NCBI RefSeq assembly: GCF_018885265.1
Contig: NZ_CP076538.1
Coordinates: 3,322,001-3,386,000 of the forward strand
From: Amycolatopsis aidingensis
GTDB lineage: Bacteria > Actinomycetota > Actinomycetes > Mycobacteriales > Pseudonocardiaceae
Length of the DNA stretch: 64,000 nt
Direction: 5' to 3'
Positions 43,176 to 54,924 of the stretch are shown one piece after another; the stretch's first letter is position 1, and the number at the start of each line of letters is the position of its first letter. The notes under the pieces are model-generated. The model did not search any database and was not told the DNA's origin. It saw only the letters and a list, made by a program, of their open reading frames with translations. Both the position numbers and the translations under genes were made by a program.

Positions 43176-46100
43176 CGGCGAACGAGGACAAGTTACGTGA
43201 GTACCTGAAGAAGGTCACCGCGGAGCTGGACGCCACCCGGGGCAGGCTGCGGCGGCTCACCGAGGCCGAACGGGAACCGATCGCGGTGGTGTCGATGAGC
43301 TGCAGGCTGCCGGGTGGAGTGTCCACACCGGACGGATTCTGGCGGCTGCTGGCCGAGGGCAGGGACGCGATCGGGCCGCTGCCCGCCGACCGCGGCTGGG
43401 ACCTGGACGCCCTCTACCATCCCGACCCGGACACCCCGGGCACCGTCTACGCCACCGCGGGCGGATTCCTCGAGGACGCGGCCGAGTTCGACGCCGGGTT
43501 CTTCGGCATCTCGCCGCGGGAGGCGGTGGCCATGGACCCGCAGCAGCGGCTGCTGCTGGAAGGCGCGTGGGAGGCGCTGGAGGCGGCCCGGATCGACCCG
43601 TTCTCGCTGCGCGGCGGGGACACCGGTGTCTACCTCGGCACCAACGGCCAGGACTACGCCGCCCTCGCCACCGGCGAGAGCAGCGAGGGCCACACCCTCA
43701 CCGGCGGCGCGGCCAGCGTGCTCGCCGGCCGGGTGGCCTACACGCTGGGCCTGCGCGGCCCGGCGATGACCGTGGACACCGCCTGCTCCTCCTCGCTGGT
43801 CGCGCTGCACAGCGCGGTACGGGCGCTGCGCGGCGGCGAATGCGCACTGGCCCTCGCGGGCGGCGCCACCGTGATGGCCACCCCGCGGCTGCTGATCGAG
43901 TTCAGCAGGCAACGCGGGTTGTCGGCGGACGGGCGGTGCCGCGCCTTCGCCGCGGCCGCCGACGGTACCGGGTTCGCCGAGGGCAGCGGCATCCTGGTGC
44001 TGGAACGGTTGTCCGACGCGCTGCGCAACGAGCACCCCGTGCTCGCGCTGGTGCGCGGCAGCGCGGTGAACGCCGACGGCGCATCCAACGGGCTCACCGC
44101 ACCCAGCGGCGAGGCGCAGCAGGAGGTCATCCGCGCCGCGCTGGCCGATGCCGGGCTCTCCCCGGCCGAGGTGCACGCCGTGGAGGCGCACGGCACCGGC
44201 ACCACGCTCGGCGACCCCATCGAGGCCCGCGCCCTGCTCGCCACCTACGGGCAGGGACGCGACCCCGGCCGTCCACTGTGGCTCGGGGCGGTCAAGTCGA
44301 ACCTCGGCCACACCCAGGCGGCGGCCGGGTGGCCGGGGTGATCAAGATGGTGCAGGCGCTGCGGCACGGGCAATGGCCGCGCACCCTGCACGCGACGGAA
44401 CCGACCTCGCACGTCGACTGGTCCGGGGCGGCGTGCGGCTGCTGACCGAGCCGGTCGGGCTGCCCGAGGACGAGGCGCCGCACCGGGCCGGGGTGTCCTC
44501 CTTCGGGATCAGCGGGACGAACGCGCACGTCATCCTCGAACAGGCACCCGCGCCGGAACCCGCCCGGCAGGTCACGCCGGAGACCGAGCTTCCCGCGCTG
44601 CCGCTGCTGTTGTCCGCGCACACCGCCGGGGGACTGCGCGAGCAGGCACGCCGCCTCGCCACCCTGCTGACCGGCGCGCAGCGGCCCCGCCCGGTCGACC
44701 TCGCCTGGTCCCTGCTCGGCACCAGGGCCCGGCTCGGGCGGCGGGCGGCCGTGCTCGGCGGCCCGGAGCAGCTGGTGGCCGGGCTGACCGCACTCGCCGA
44801 GGGCAGGCAGGCGGAAGGCGTACGGCTCGGCACCGAGGTCACCGGGCGGACCGCGTTCGTGTTCCCAGGGCAGGGCGCCCAGCGGGCCGGGATGGGGCGG
44901 GCCCTTTACGACACCTTCCCGGAGTTCGCCGCCGCCTTCGACACCCTGTGCGCGCACCTGGACCCGTTGCTGGAACGCCCGCTGCGGGAGGTCGCCTTCG
45001 CCGCTGCCGGGACACCGGAGGCGGAACTACTGGACCGCACCGACTTCACCCAGCCCGCCCTGTTCGCCTTCGAGGTGGCCCTGTTCCGGCTGCTGGAGTC
45101 CTGGGGCCTCACCCCGGAGCACCTGCTCGGCCACTCGATCGGGGAGCTGGCCGCCGCCCAGGTGGCCGGCATGTGGTCGGTACCGGACGCCTGCCTGCTG
45201 GTGGCCGCGCGCGGGCGGCTGATGCGCGAGCTCGGCGGCAGCGGCGCGATGCTGGCCGTGCGCGCAGGCGAGGACGAACTGCCGGAGCTGCTGGCCGGGC
45301 GGGAGGACCGGCTGTGCCTTGCTGCGGTGAACGGGCCGTCCACCCTGGTGCTGTCCGGATCCGCGGCCGCGGTGGCGGAGCTCGCCGCGGACTGCGCAGC
45401 CAAGGGCCGCAGGACCAGGAAGCTCCCGGTGGCGCAGGCCTACCACTCCAGCCGGATGGAGCCGATGCTGGCCGAGTTCCGCGCGGTGACGCAGCGGGTC
45501 ACCTTCCACCAGCCGCGGCTGGGCCTGGTGTCCGCGGTGACCGGTGAGGCCGGGACCGGCGAGATGGGCGAGCCGGAGTACTGGGTGCGGCAGGTGCGGG
45601 AGACGGTCCGGTTCGCCGCGGGAGTCCGCGCGCTGGCCGCCTCCGGCGTGACCAGGTTCGCCGAACTGGGCCCGGACTCCTCCGCCGCGGCCATGGTCGC
45701 CGACTGCCTTGCCGAGCAGCCGGAGCCCGGAGCCGTGGTCGCCGCCCGGCCCGGGGACCGGCCGGAGGTGGAGTCGGTGCTCGGCATCGCGGCCCAGCTG
45801 CATCTGCACGGCGCCGGAGTGGACTGGGACCGGGTCTTCGCAGGCACCGGCGCTGGCGTCATCGACCTGCCCACCTACCCCTTCCAGCGCGAGCGGTACT
45901 GGCCACAGCCGCCCGCGCACACCGGGGGTACCGCCGGGCTGGAGCTGGAGCCGGTCGAGCACCCCTGGCTCACCGTGCGGCCCGAGCTCGCCGAGGGCGC
46001 AGGGCAGGTGCTGGCCGGGCGCCTTTCGCCTGCCGAACATCCGTGGCTGGCCGACCATGTGCTGCACGGCACCACGGTGCTGCCCGGCACCGGGCTGATC

Positions 46101-49100
46101 GAGCTGGCCGCGGCCGCCGCCCGCGCCTGCGGTGCGTCCAGGGTGGACAACCTGGCCATGGTGGCGCCGCTGGTGCTGCCGGAGGACGGCGCGGTGCGCG
46201 TGCAGGTCGCCATCGGCGCGGAGACCGGCGGGCCGCGTTCGGTCGCGGTGTACGGCCGCGCCGAGGACGGCGGCAGCTGGACCCTGCACGCCACCGGTGC
46301 GGTGGCCACCGGCACCGGCGCGCCGCCCGGCCCCGGGTTCGCCGCACTGCGCGACTGGCCGGTGCCCGGCGCCGAGGACGTCCCGATGACCGGCTTCTAC
46401 CAGCGGTTCGCCGACCAGGGCGTCGACTACGGGCCCGCGCTGCGCACCACTGTCCGGCTGTGGCGCCGTGGCGACCGCGGCTACGGCCTGGTGCGGCTGC
46501 CGGATGGCATGCCCGGCGACGGTTTCGGCCTGCACCCGGCACTGCTGGACGGGGCGCTGAACGTGATGCGGGCCTGCCAGGATGGCGGCCAGGACGCCCC
46601 GCTGGCCCAGGTGCCGGTGGAGTGCACCGGGATGGAGCTGTACGCCACCGGTGGCACCGAGCTGCGCGTCCTGGTCGAGGCACGGCCGCATCCCGACGGC
46701 AGGACCCTCGCGGTGTGGCTGGCCGACGCCGTGGGCGAGCCGGTGGGGCGGATCTCCGCCCTCGAGCTCAGATCGGCCAGCGCGGCCCAGCTGAGCGCGG
46801 CCGCGGGCACCGGCCGGGGAGAGCTGTACCAGGTGCTGCCGCGCCCGGTGCGGCCCGCAACCGGGCCGGTCCGGCGGCCCGGCACCGTGGTGCTCGGCGG
46901 TGCCGGGCGAGTCGCCGAGGCACTCGGCTGCCCGGCCGCGGCCACCGTGGCCGAGCTGGCCGCGGAAGGCGCGGCACCCGGCCGGATCGTGGTGGACGCG
47001 ACCGAGCCCGCCGCGGAGCCGGAGTCGGTGGCCGTGGAGACCCTGTCCACCCTGCAACTCCTGCTCCGGCGGCCGGAACCGGCCGAGCTGGTCTGGGTGA
47101 CCGCGGCCGGAACCGGCCCCGAGCTGAGCGGCGCGCCGGTGCGCGGGCTGCTGCGCGCGGCGCGGGCCGAGCACCCCGAGCAGGTGCTGCGGCTGGTCGA
47201 ATGGGACGGCGGCGCCGAACACCTCGCGGCCGCGCTGGAGCTGGCCGGTGAGCCGGACCTGCTGGTACACGGGCCGGAGCTGCAGGCACCCCGGCTGGCA
47301 AGGGCCGAGCGGAGCGCGGCGGACGGACCACCCTCGCTGGATCCCGAAGGCACCGCGCTGATCACCGGCGGAACCGGCGAACTGGGCCGCGTCGTGGCGC
47401 ACCACCTGCTGGCCACGCACGGGATCCGCAGGCTGCTGCTCACCTCCCGCCGTGGCGAGGATGCGCCCGGAGCCCGCGAACTGGCCGCGGAGCTGACCGC
47501 CGCGGGCGCGACGAGCGTGCGGGTACTGGCCTGCGACGTTGCCAACCGCGACCAGGTGGCGACCGTTCTGTCCGAAGTGGACGACAAGTATCCGCTCACC
47601 GCCGTGCTGCACCTCGCCGGGGTACTGGACGACGGCCTGCTGCTCGACCACGACCCGGACCGCCTGCGCCGGGTGTTCGCGCCCAAGGTCGCCGGCGCCC
47701 GGCACCTCGACGAGCTCACCAGGGACCGCCCGCCAGCGGCCTTCGTGCTCTTCTCCTCCGCGGCGGGCACCATCGGCACCGCGGGTCAGGGCGGTTACGC
47801 CGCGGCCAACGCGGTACTGGACGCGATCGCCACCAGCAGGCGGGCCGCAGGCCTGCCTGCCACCAGCCTGGCCTGGGGGCTGTGGCAACAGTCCGGCGAG
47901 GGCATGACCGCGGGCCTCGGCCAGGCCGGAATCGCCAGGCTCCGGCGACGCGGCATCAGCCCATTGCCGGTGCGCGACGGGCTGCGGCTGCTGGACCGCG
48001 CGCTGCGCAATCCCGCGCCCCACCTGGTGCCGATCGCCATCGACCTGCGGGCCGTGCGGCGGGAGGCCGGGCAGGGCGCCGCCGTGCCCGCCGTGCTGTA
48101 CGACCTCCTCGGCGGACCGCCGCCCACCGGCACCGCGGGCGGAACCCGGCCGGTGCCGCTGCGGGAGCGGCTGCTCGGTCTCCCGCGGCGGCAGCGCCTC
48201 GGCGAGCTCACCACGATGGTGCTGCGCGAGTCGGCCCTGGTGCTGGGGCTGGCGGACCCCGCCGACCTGGACCCCCGGCAGCCACTGGCCGAACGCGGCC
48301 TCGACTCGCTGATGGCCGTGGAACTGCGCCGCAGGCTGGCCGAGGCCGCCGGGGTTCCGCTGCCGGCGACCCTCATCTTCGACCACCCCGCACCGCGGGG
48401 CATCGCCGGACTCCTGCTGTCCACTATGGATCCCGGAATGGATCCCGGCGAGGCGGGAACCGCGCCCGCGCGGACCGGGAGCGCGGCCCCGCCCGCGGCG
48501 GAACCGGTCGCCATCGTCGGTATGGGCTGCCGCTACCCCGGCGGGATCGGCTCCCCGGATGACCTGTGGGACCTGGTGGCAGGGGCAGTGGACACGGCGG
48601 GGGAGTTCCCCGGTGACCGCGGCTGGGACCTGGCGGCGCTGTTCCACCCCGACCCGGACCGGGCCGGCACCTCGCATACCCGCTTCGGTGGTTTCCTCGC
48701 CGACGCGGCCGGTTTCGATGCCGGGTTTTTCGGGATGTCGCCGCGGGAGGCGGTGGCTACGGATGCGCAGCAGCGGTTGTTGCTGGAGGTGTCCTGGGAG
48801 GCGTTGGAGCGGGCGGGGATTGATCCGCATGTGCTGCGGGGTTCGCCGACGGGGGTGTTCGCGGGGGTGATGTACAGCGACTACGCCACCCTGCTCGGCG
48901 CGGAGTTCGAGGGCTATCAGAGTACGGGAAGCGCGCCCAGCGTGGCTTCGGGCAGGGTGGCTTATGCGCTGGGGTTGGAGGGGCCCGCGGTGACGGTGGA
49001 TACGGCGTGTTCGTCCTCGTTGGTGGCGTTGCACTGGGCGGCGCAGGCGTTGCGTTCGGGGGAGTGTTCGCTGGCGCTGGCGGGTGGGGTGACCGTGATG

Positions 49101-52100
49101 GCGACTCCGAGTACCTTTGTGGACTTTTCCCGCCAGGGTGGGTTGGCCCCGGATGGGCGGTGCAAGGCGTACTCGGATGCGGCGGATGGCACCGGCTGGT
49201 CCGAGGGGGTCGGGATGCTGGTGCTGGAGCGGTTGTCCGATGCGGAGCGCAACGGGCACCGGATCTTGGCCGTGGTGCGGGGCAGCGCGGTGAACTCCGA
49301 TGGCGCATCCAACGGGTTGACGGCGCCGAACGGGCCCTCCCAGCAACGGGTGATCCGGCAGGCCCTCGGCTCCGCGGGACTATCCACATCGGAGGTCGAT
49401 GTGGTGGAGGGGCACGGGACCGGCACCCCGCTCGGGGATCCGATCGAGGTGCAGGCGGTGCTGGCCACCTATGGCCAGGATCGGGAGACCCCGCTGTTGT
49501 TGGGTTCGGTGAAGTCGAATCTTGGGCATACTCAGGCCGCGGCCGGGGTGGCTGGTGTGATCAAGATGGTGCAGGCTATGCGGCACGGCCAGCTCCCGCG
49601 CACCCTGCATGCCGATGCGCCCTCGTCCCAGGTGGACTGGACTGCCGGGAAGGTGGAACTGCTGGCGCAGCCCGCCGGCTGGCCGGAGACCGATCACCCC
49701 CGGCGTGCCGGGGTGTCCTCCTTCGGCGTCAGCGGCACCAACGCCCACGTCATCCTGGAACAGCCGCCCGCAACCGAACCCGCCCCCGTGGAACCGGACG
49801 TCCCTGCCGTCGTGCCCTGGGTGCTGTCGGCGCGCACCGAGCCCGCGCTGCGCGACCTCGCCGGGCGGCTGGCCGGATTCCTGGACACCCATCCAGCCAG
49901 GGAAGCCGATGTCGGGTTCGCACTGGCCACCAGCCGGGCCGGGCTGCCCTGCCGGGCCGTGCTGCTCGGCGCCGACCAGGCCGAGCTGCGGGCGGGACTA
50001 CATGCGCTCGCCGAGGACGCGCCCTCCCCGGCGCTGGTGCGCGCCACGGCAGCCCGCACCGGCGGGTTGGTCTTCGTGTTCCCCGGCCAGGGTGCGCAAT
50101 GGACCGGCATGGCCCGCGACCTGCTGGCCACCTCACCGGTGTTCGCCGAGGCGATGGCCGGGTGCGCACGGGCCCTCGCGCCGCACCTTGACCTCTCGCC
50201 GATCGACGCGCTGGCCGACGCGGAGGCACTGGCCAGGGTGGAGGTGGTGCAACCGACGCTGTGGGCGGTGCTGGTGTCCCTGGCCGCGGTCTGGCGTGAG
50301 CTGGGCATCCGGCCGGACGCGGTGGTCGGCCATTCCCAGGGCGAAGTCGCCGCAGCCGTGGTCGCGGGCGGCCTCTCCATCGAGGACGGCGCACTCGTGG
50401 TGGCGCGGCGCAGCCGGGCGATCGCGCACGCGCTGGCAGGCAGCGGCGGGATGGCCTCGGTGGCACTGCCGGTCGAGGAGGTCGAGGACCTGCTGCGCCG
50501 GTTCGGCGGAAGGCTGTCCGTCGCCGCGGTCAACGGGCCCGCCGCCGTGGTGGTGTCCGGCGCCGTGGACGCCCTGCGGGAACTGGCGGGCCGCTGCGCC
50601 GCGGACGGGGTCAGGGCACGCATCCTGAAGGTGGACTACGCCTCACATTCGGCGCAGGTCGAGGTGCTGGAGGAGGTACTGGCCGAGACACTCGCGCCGA
50701 TCCGGCCGCGGACGGGAGAGGTGCCCTTCTACTCCACCGTCACCGGCGCGGAACTGGACACCGCCACGCTGGACGCCCGCTACTGGTACCGCAACCTGCG
50801 GCAACAGGTGCGTTTCCAGGAAGCCACCATGGCACTGGCGGAGGCCGGTCACGGCACCTTCGTGGAGGTCAGCCCGCACCCGGTGCTGGCGGCCGAACTG
50901 GAGGACACCCTGGACGGCGCCGTCGAGCATCCCGTGGTCACCGGCACCCTGCGCCGCGAAGACGGCGGCATCCGCCGCCTGCTCGCCTCGCTGGGCCACC
51001 TGTGGGGGCACGGGGTCGAGGTGGACTGGACCCGGCTGCTGCCCGGCGCCGACCTGGTGGAGCTGCCGACCTACCCGTTCCAGCACGAGCGGTACTGGCC
51101 GCGGGCACGAGCCGGGACAGGGGACGCGGCCGGTCTCGGGCTCGCCGCCGCGGGTCACCCCGTGCTGGGCGGGGCGGTCGAACTCGCCGGGCAGGAAGGC
51201 CTGCTGCTGACCGGCCGCCTTTCCCTGGAGACACATCCCTGGCTTGCCGACCACCGGGTGCGGGACCAGGTGCTGTTCCCCGGAGCCGGACTCGTCGAAC
51301 TGGCCGTACGGGCGGGTGACGAGACCGGCTGCGGCAGCCTGGCCGACCTGACCCTCACCGCCCCGCTCGCGCTGCCCGAGCGCGGCGGGGTCCGGATCCA
51401 GGTCCAGGTCGAGGAACCCGCCGAGGACGGCAACCGCGCCGTCACCATCCACTCCCGGCCGGACGAACCGGCGGAGGCTGGCTGGACCCGGCACGCCTCC
51501 GGCACCCTCGCCCCCGGTGTCCCGGAGGTGGACACCACCTTCGCGGAGTCCTGGCCGCCGCGGGGCGCCACCGAGATCGACCTGACCGGCTGCTACCAGC
51601 GGGCCGCCGAACGGGGCTACGGCTACGGGCCGGCCTTCCGCGGACTCACCAGAGCCTGGAGCCGCGACGGCGAGGTGCTCGCCGAGGTCGTCCTCCCGGA
51701 TGAGGTACCCGGGGCCGAAGGGTTCGGCCTGCACCCCGCGCTGCTGGACGCGGCCCTGCACCCGGTGCTGGTCGCCGGGTTCGACCTGCCGCCGGGCGCG
51801 CTGCCGTTCTCCTGGCATGAGGTGTGCCTGCACGCCGTGGACGCCGGCCTGCTGCGGGTGCGGCTGACCGCCGGAGCGGACGGCACGATCGCCATGGTGG
51901 CCGCCGACACCGGGGGCGGGCCGGTGGTCTCTGTCGGCACGCTGGTGCTGCGCGCGGGCGCCGCCGAGCGGGCCACCGGCCCCGGCCCGGCCGCGGACTC
52001 GCTGTACACGGTGGACTGGAACCCGGTGCCCCTGCCCCGGAACGTGCCGGAAGGGCCGGTCGGCGTACTCGGCACCGGCCTCGGCGTGCCGGGCGAGGTG

Positions 52101-54839
52101 CGGTTCGCCGGGATCGGCGAGCTGGCCGGAGGGGACGAGATCCCCGAGCTGGTCCTGCTGCCGGTGTCCGGCACCGGCGCCGACCCGGTCACCGCCGCGC
52201 ACGAGACGGCCGAACAGGTCCTCGGCACCCTGCGCGGCTGGCTGGGCCAGGACCGCTGCACCGGCTCCCGGCTGGTGCTCCTCACCCGTGGCGCCCGCGC
52301 AGGCGCGGACCTCGCCGCCGCCACCACATGGGGCCTGCTGCGCACCGCGATCTCCGAACACCCCGGCCGGTTCGGCCTGCTCGATCTGGAAACCGAGCAG
52401 GACCTGCCTGCGGCCCTGCCGCACCTGCTCGCCGGAGAGGAGCCGCAGCTGGCCGTGCGGGAGGGGGTGGTGTGCGCGCCACGGCTGGCCGCCGACCGGA
52501 CCGAGCTGGCGGCCCCGCCGGGCGCGGCGGACTGGCGGCTGGACGTGCACACCCCCGGCAGCGTGGACGGCCTCGGGCTGGTGCCATGCCCGGCCGCGGA
52601 CCAGGAGCTGTCCGGCAGGCAGGTCCGGATGGCGGTCTCGGCCGCCGGGTTGAACTTCCGCGACCTGCTGTCCACCCTCGGCTTCCAGGAGGTGCTCGCC
52701 GCGCTGGCCCGGTACGAGTCCGGCGCCGGGCTGATGGGGGTCGAGGCCGCCGGGGTCGTGGTCGAGACCGGGCCCGAGGTCACCGGCCTGCGGACCGGGG
52801 ACCGGGTGATGGGGGTGGTCGCGGGCGGCTTCGGCCCGATGGCCGTGGTGGACGAGCGCAGGCTGATCGCCATCCCCGCCGGCTGGTCCGAGGTGACCGC
52901 CGCCGGGGTCCCCGCCGCCTTTCTCACCGCGCTGTACGGGCTGGTCGACGTCTCCGGCCTGCGCCGGGGCGAGCGGGTGCTGATCCACGCCGGGGCGGGC
53001 GGGGTCGGCATGGCCGCGATCCAGCTCGCGCACTGGCTGGGCGCCGAGGTGTTCGCCACGGCGGGCGAGGCCAAATGGCAGGTGCTGCGCGACCTCGGCG
53101 TCGCGCGGGACCATATCGCCTCCTCCCGCACCCTGGACTTCGAGCGGGCCTTCCGCGAGGTCACCGGCGGGGCGGGGATGGACGTGGTGCTGAACTCGCT
53201 CGCAGGCGAGTTCGTGGACGCCTCGCTGCGGCTGCTCGCCCCCGGCGGGCGGTTCACCGAGATGGGCAAGAACGACATCCGCCCGGCCGGGGACCACCCG
53301 GAGATCGGTTACCGGGCCTTCGACCTCGACGAGGCCGGGACCGAACGGATGGGCGAGATGCTCACCGAGCTGGTGGCCCTGTTCGATCGCGGGGTGCTGC
53401 ATCCGCTGCCCACCCTGGGGTGGGACATCCGGCGCGCGCAGGACGCCTTCCGGTTCATGAGCCAGGCCAAGCACATCGGCAAGATCGTGCTCACCGTCCC
53501 GCCCCGCTGGGACCGCGACCGGGCGGTGCTGATCACCGGCGGCACCGGCGGGCTGGGCAGCGAGCTCGCCAGGCATCTTGCCGGGCACGGCTTCCGCAAA
53601 CTGGTGCTGGCCGGTCGCCGCGGCCCGGACGCCGCAGGCGCCGCGGAACTGGAAGCCGAACTAGCCGCGGCCGGCTGCCGGGCCCGGATCGTGGCCTGCG
53701 ACCTCGCGGACCAGGATGCCGCGCACGAGCTGGTCACCGAGATCGCCGAACGCGAAGGGCTGACCGCGGTGGTGCACGCCGCCGGGGTGCTCGACGACGG
53801 CGTGCTGGAGACCCTGACCGCGGAGCAGCTACACACCGTGCTGCGGCCCAAGGTGGACGCGGCCTGGCACCTGCACCAGGCGACCCGCGGGCTCGACCTC
53901 GCCGGGTTCGTGCTGTTCTCCTCCGCCACCGGGGTACTCGGCACCACCGGACAGGCCAACTACGCCGCCGCGAACACCTTCCTGGACGCGCTGTGCGCGC
54001 ACCGCCGGGCCGCCGGGCTGCCCGGCGTCTCGCTGGCCTGGGGCGCCTGGCGGCCAGCCACCGGGATGACCGGCGACATGTCCGATGTGGACAGGGCGAG
54101 GCTGCGCCGCTCCGGCCTGCCATCCCTGTCCGTGCCGGAGGGCCTGGCGCTGTTCGACGCCGCGGCCACCACCGACACCGCGCTGGCCGTCCCGCTGCGG
54201 GTGGATCGCACGGCCCTCGGTGAGCGCGCGGACCTGCCCGCGATCCTGCGCGACCTGGCTCCCGCCCCCTGGCGCCGCGCGGCCGCCCGTTCGGCAGGGC
54301 CTGCCCTCGACCTTGCCGAGCGGCTGCGCGGCCTGCCCGCGGCCGAGCGCAGGGCGGAACTGAGCGAGGTCGTGCGCGGCCAGGTCGCCGTGGTGCTCGG
54401 ATTCTCCGGCGCCGCGGCGATCGAGGAGAACCGGACCTTCGCCGAGCTCGGCTTCGACTCGCTGACCGCAGTGGAACTGCGGAACAAACTGGGTGCGGCG
54501 CTGCGCCACAAGCTGCCCGCGACCCTGGTGTTCGACTACCCGACCACCACCACGCTGGTCGACTACCTGCTCGGCACCGTGGTGGGCGAGCAGGAGCCGG
54601 GGATCGGCTCGGCGGCCGAGATGGTCGACCGGCTGGAGACCGCGCTGGCCGCCCCGGCGGAGGAGAACGGGGAGAGCGAGGAACTGCTGGCCCGGCTGGA
54701 ACGGATCGTGTCCCGGCTGCGGCGCACCGCCGAGCAGGGCGCCGACCGGGCAGGCCCATCGGAGGAGGACATCAACTCCGCGCCGGTGGACCGGTTGTTC
54801 GACCTGATCGACGAGAACTTCGCCTCCGCGCAGGACTGA
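43172..54839 (+). CDS. Two-module type I PKS: KS-AT-DH-KR-ACP / KS-AT-DH-ER-KR-ACP, broken by two G-run frameshifts
   Basis: GTG at 43172 overlaps the previous stop (GTGA). The protein begins with a docking coiled coil ([17 protein letters not shown]). The frame moves 2 to 1 to 3 at G runs 44327-44329 and 44425-44428, both in the first KS; one extra G at each restores [12 protein letters not shown] and WSGGGVRLL and gives 3889 residues. First module: KS 43270-44550, AT 44580-45905 (GHSIG, odd QAYH specificity motif), DH 45940-46780 (HVLHG; DGALN), KR 47350-47960 (LDD), ACP 48160-48420 (GLDS). Second: KS 48500-49760, AT 50060-51100 (GHSQG, YASH; methylmalonyl), DH 51140-51960 (HRVRD, the motif Gly is Asp), ER 52600-53480 with a nine-residue insert, KR 53520-54080 (LDD), ACP 54300-54570. 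The C-terminal docking tail ends ENFASAQD. Predicted: alkene after the first module, full reduction after the second. Confidence 0.92.
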
Positions 54840-54876
54840 AGCCCCGACCCCGACGCGAGCTTGTGAGGTGCTGGTG

Positions 54877-54924
54877 ATGAACCTTCCCCCGCGGATCACT
54901 CCGGTGGTGCGGCTCGCGTGCTGA
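54877..54924 (+). other. Possible 15-codon leader ORF overlapping the ABC exporter start
   Basis: ATG at 54877 opens MNLPPRITPVVRLAC and stops at TGA 54922-54924, five bases into the exporter gene, whose GTG is at 54918. GAGGTG lies about 8 nt before the ATG. It could couple translation of the exporter to ribosome traffic or be fortuitous. No anti-terminator structure was established. Confidence 0.25.
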
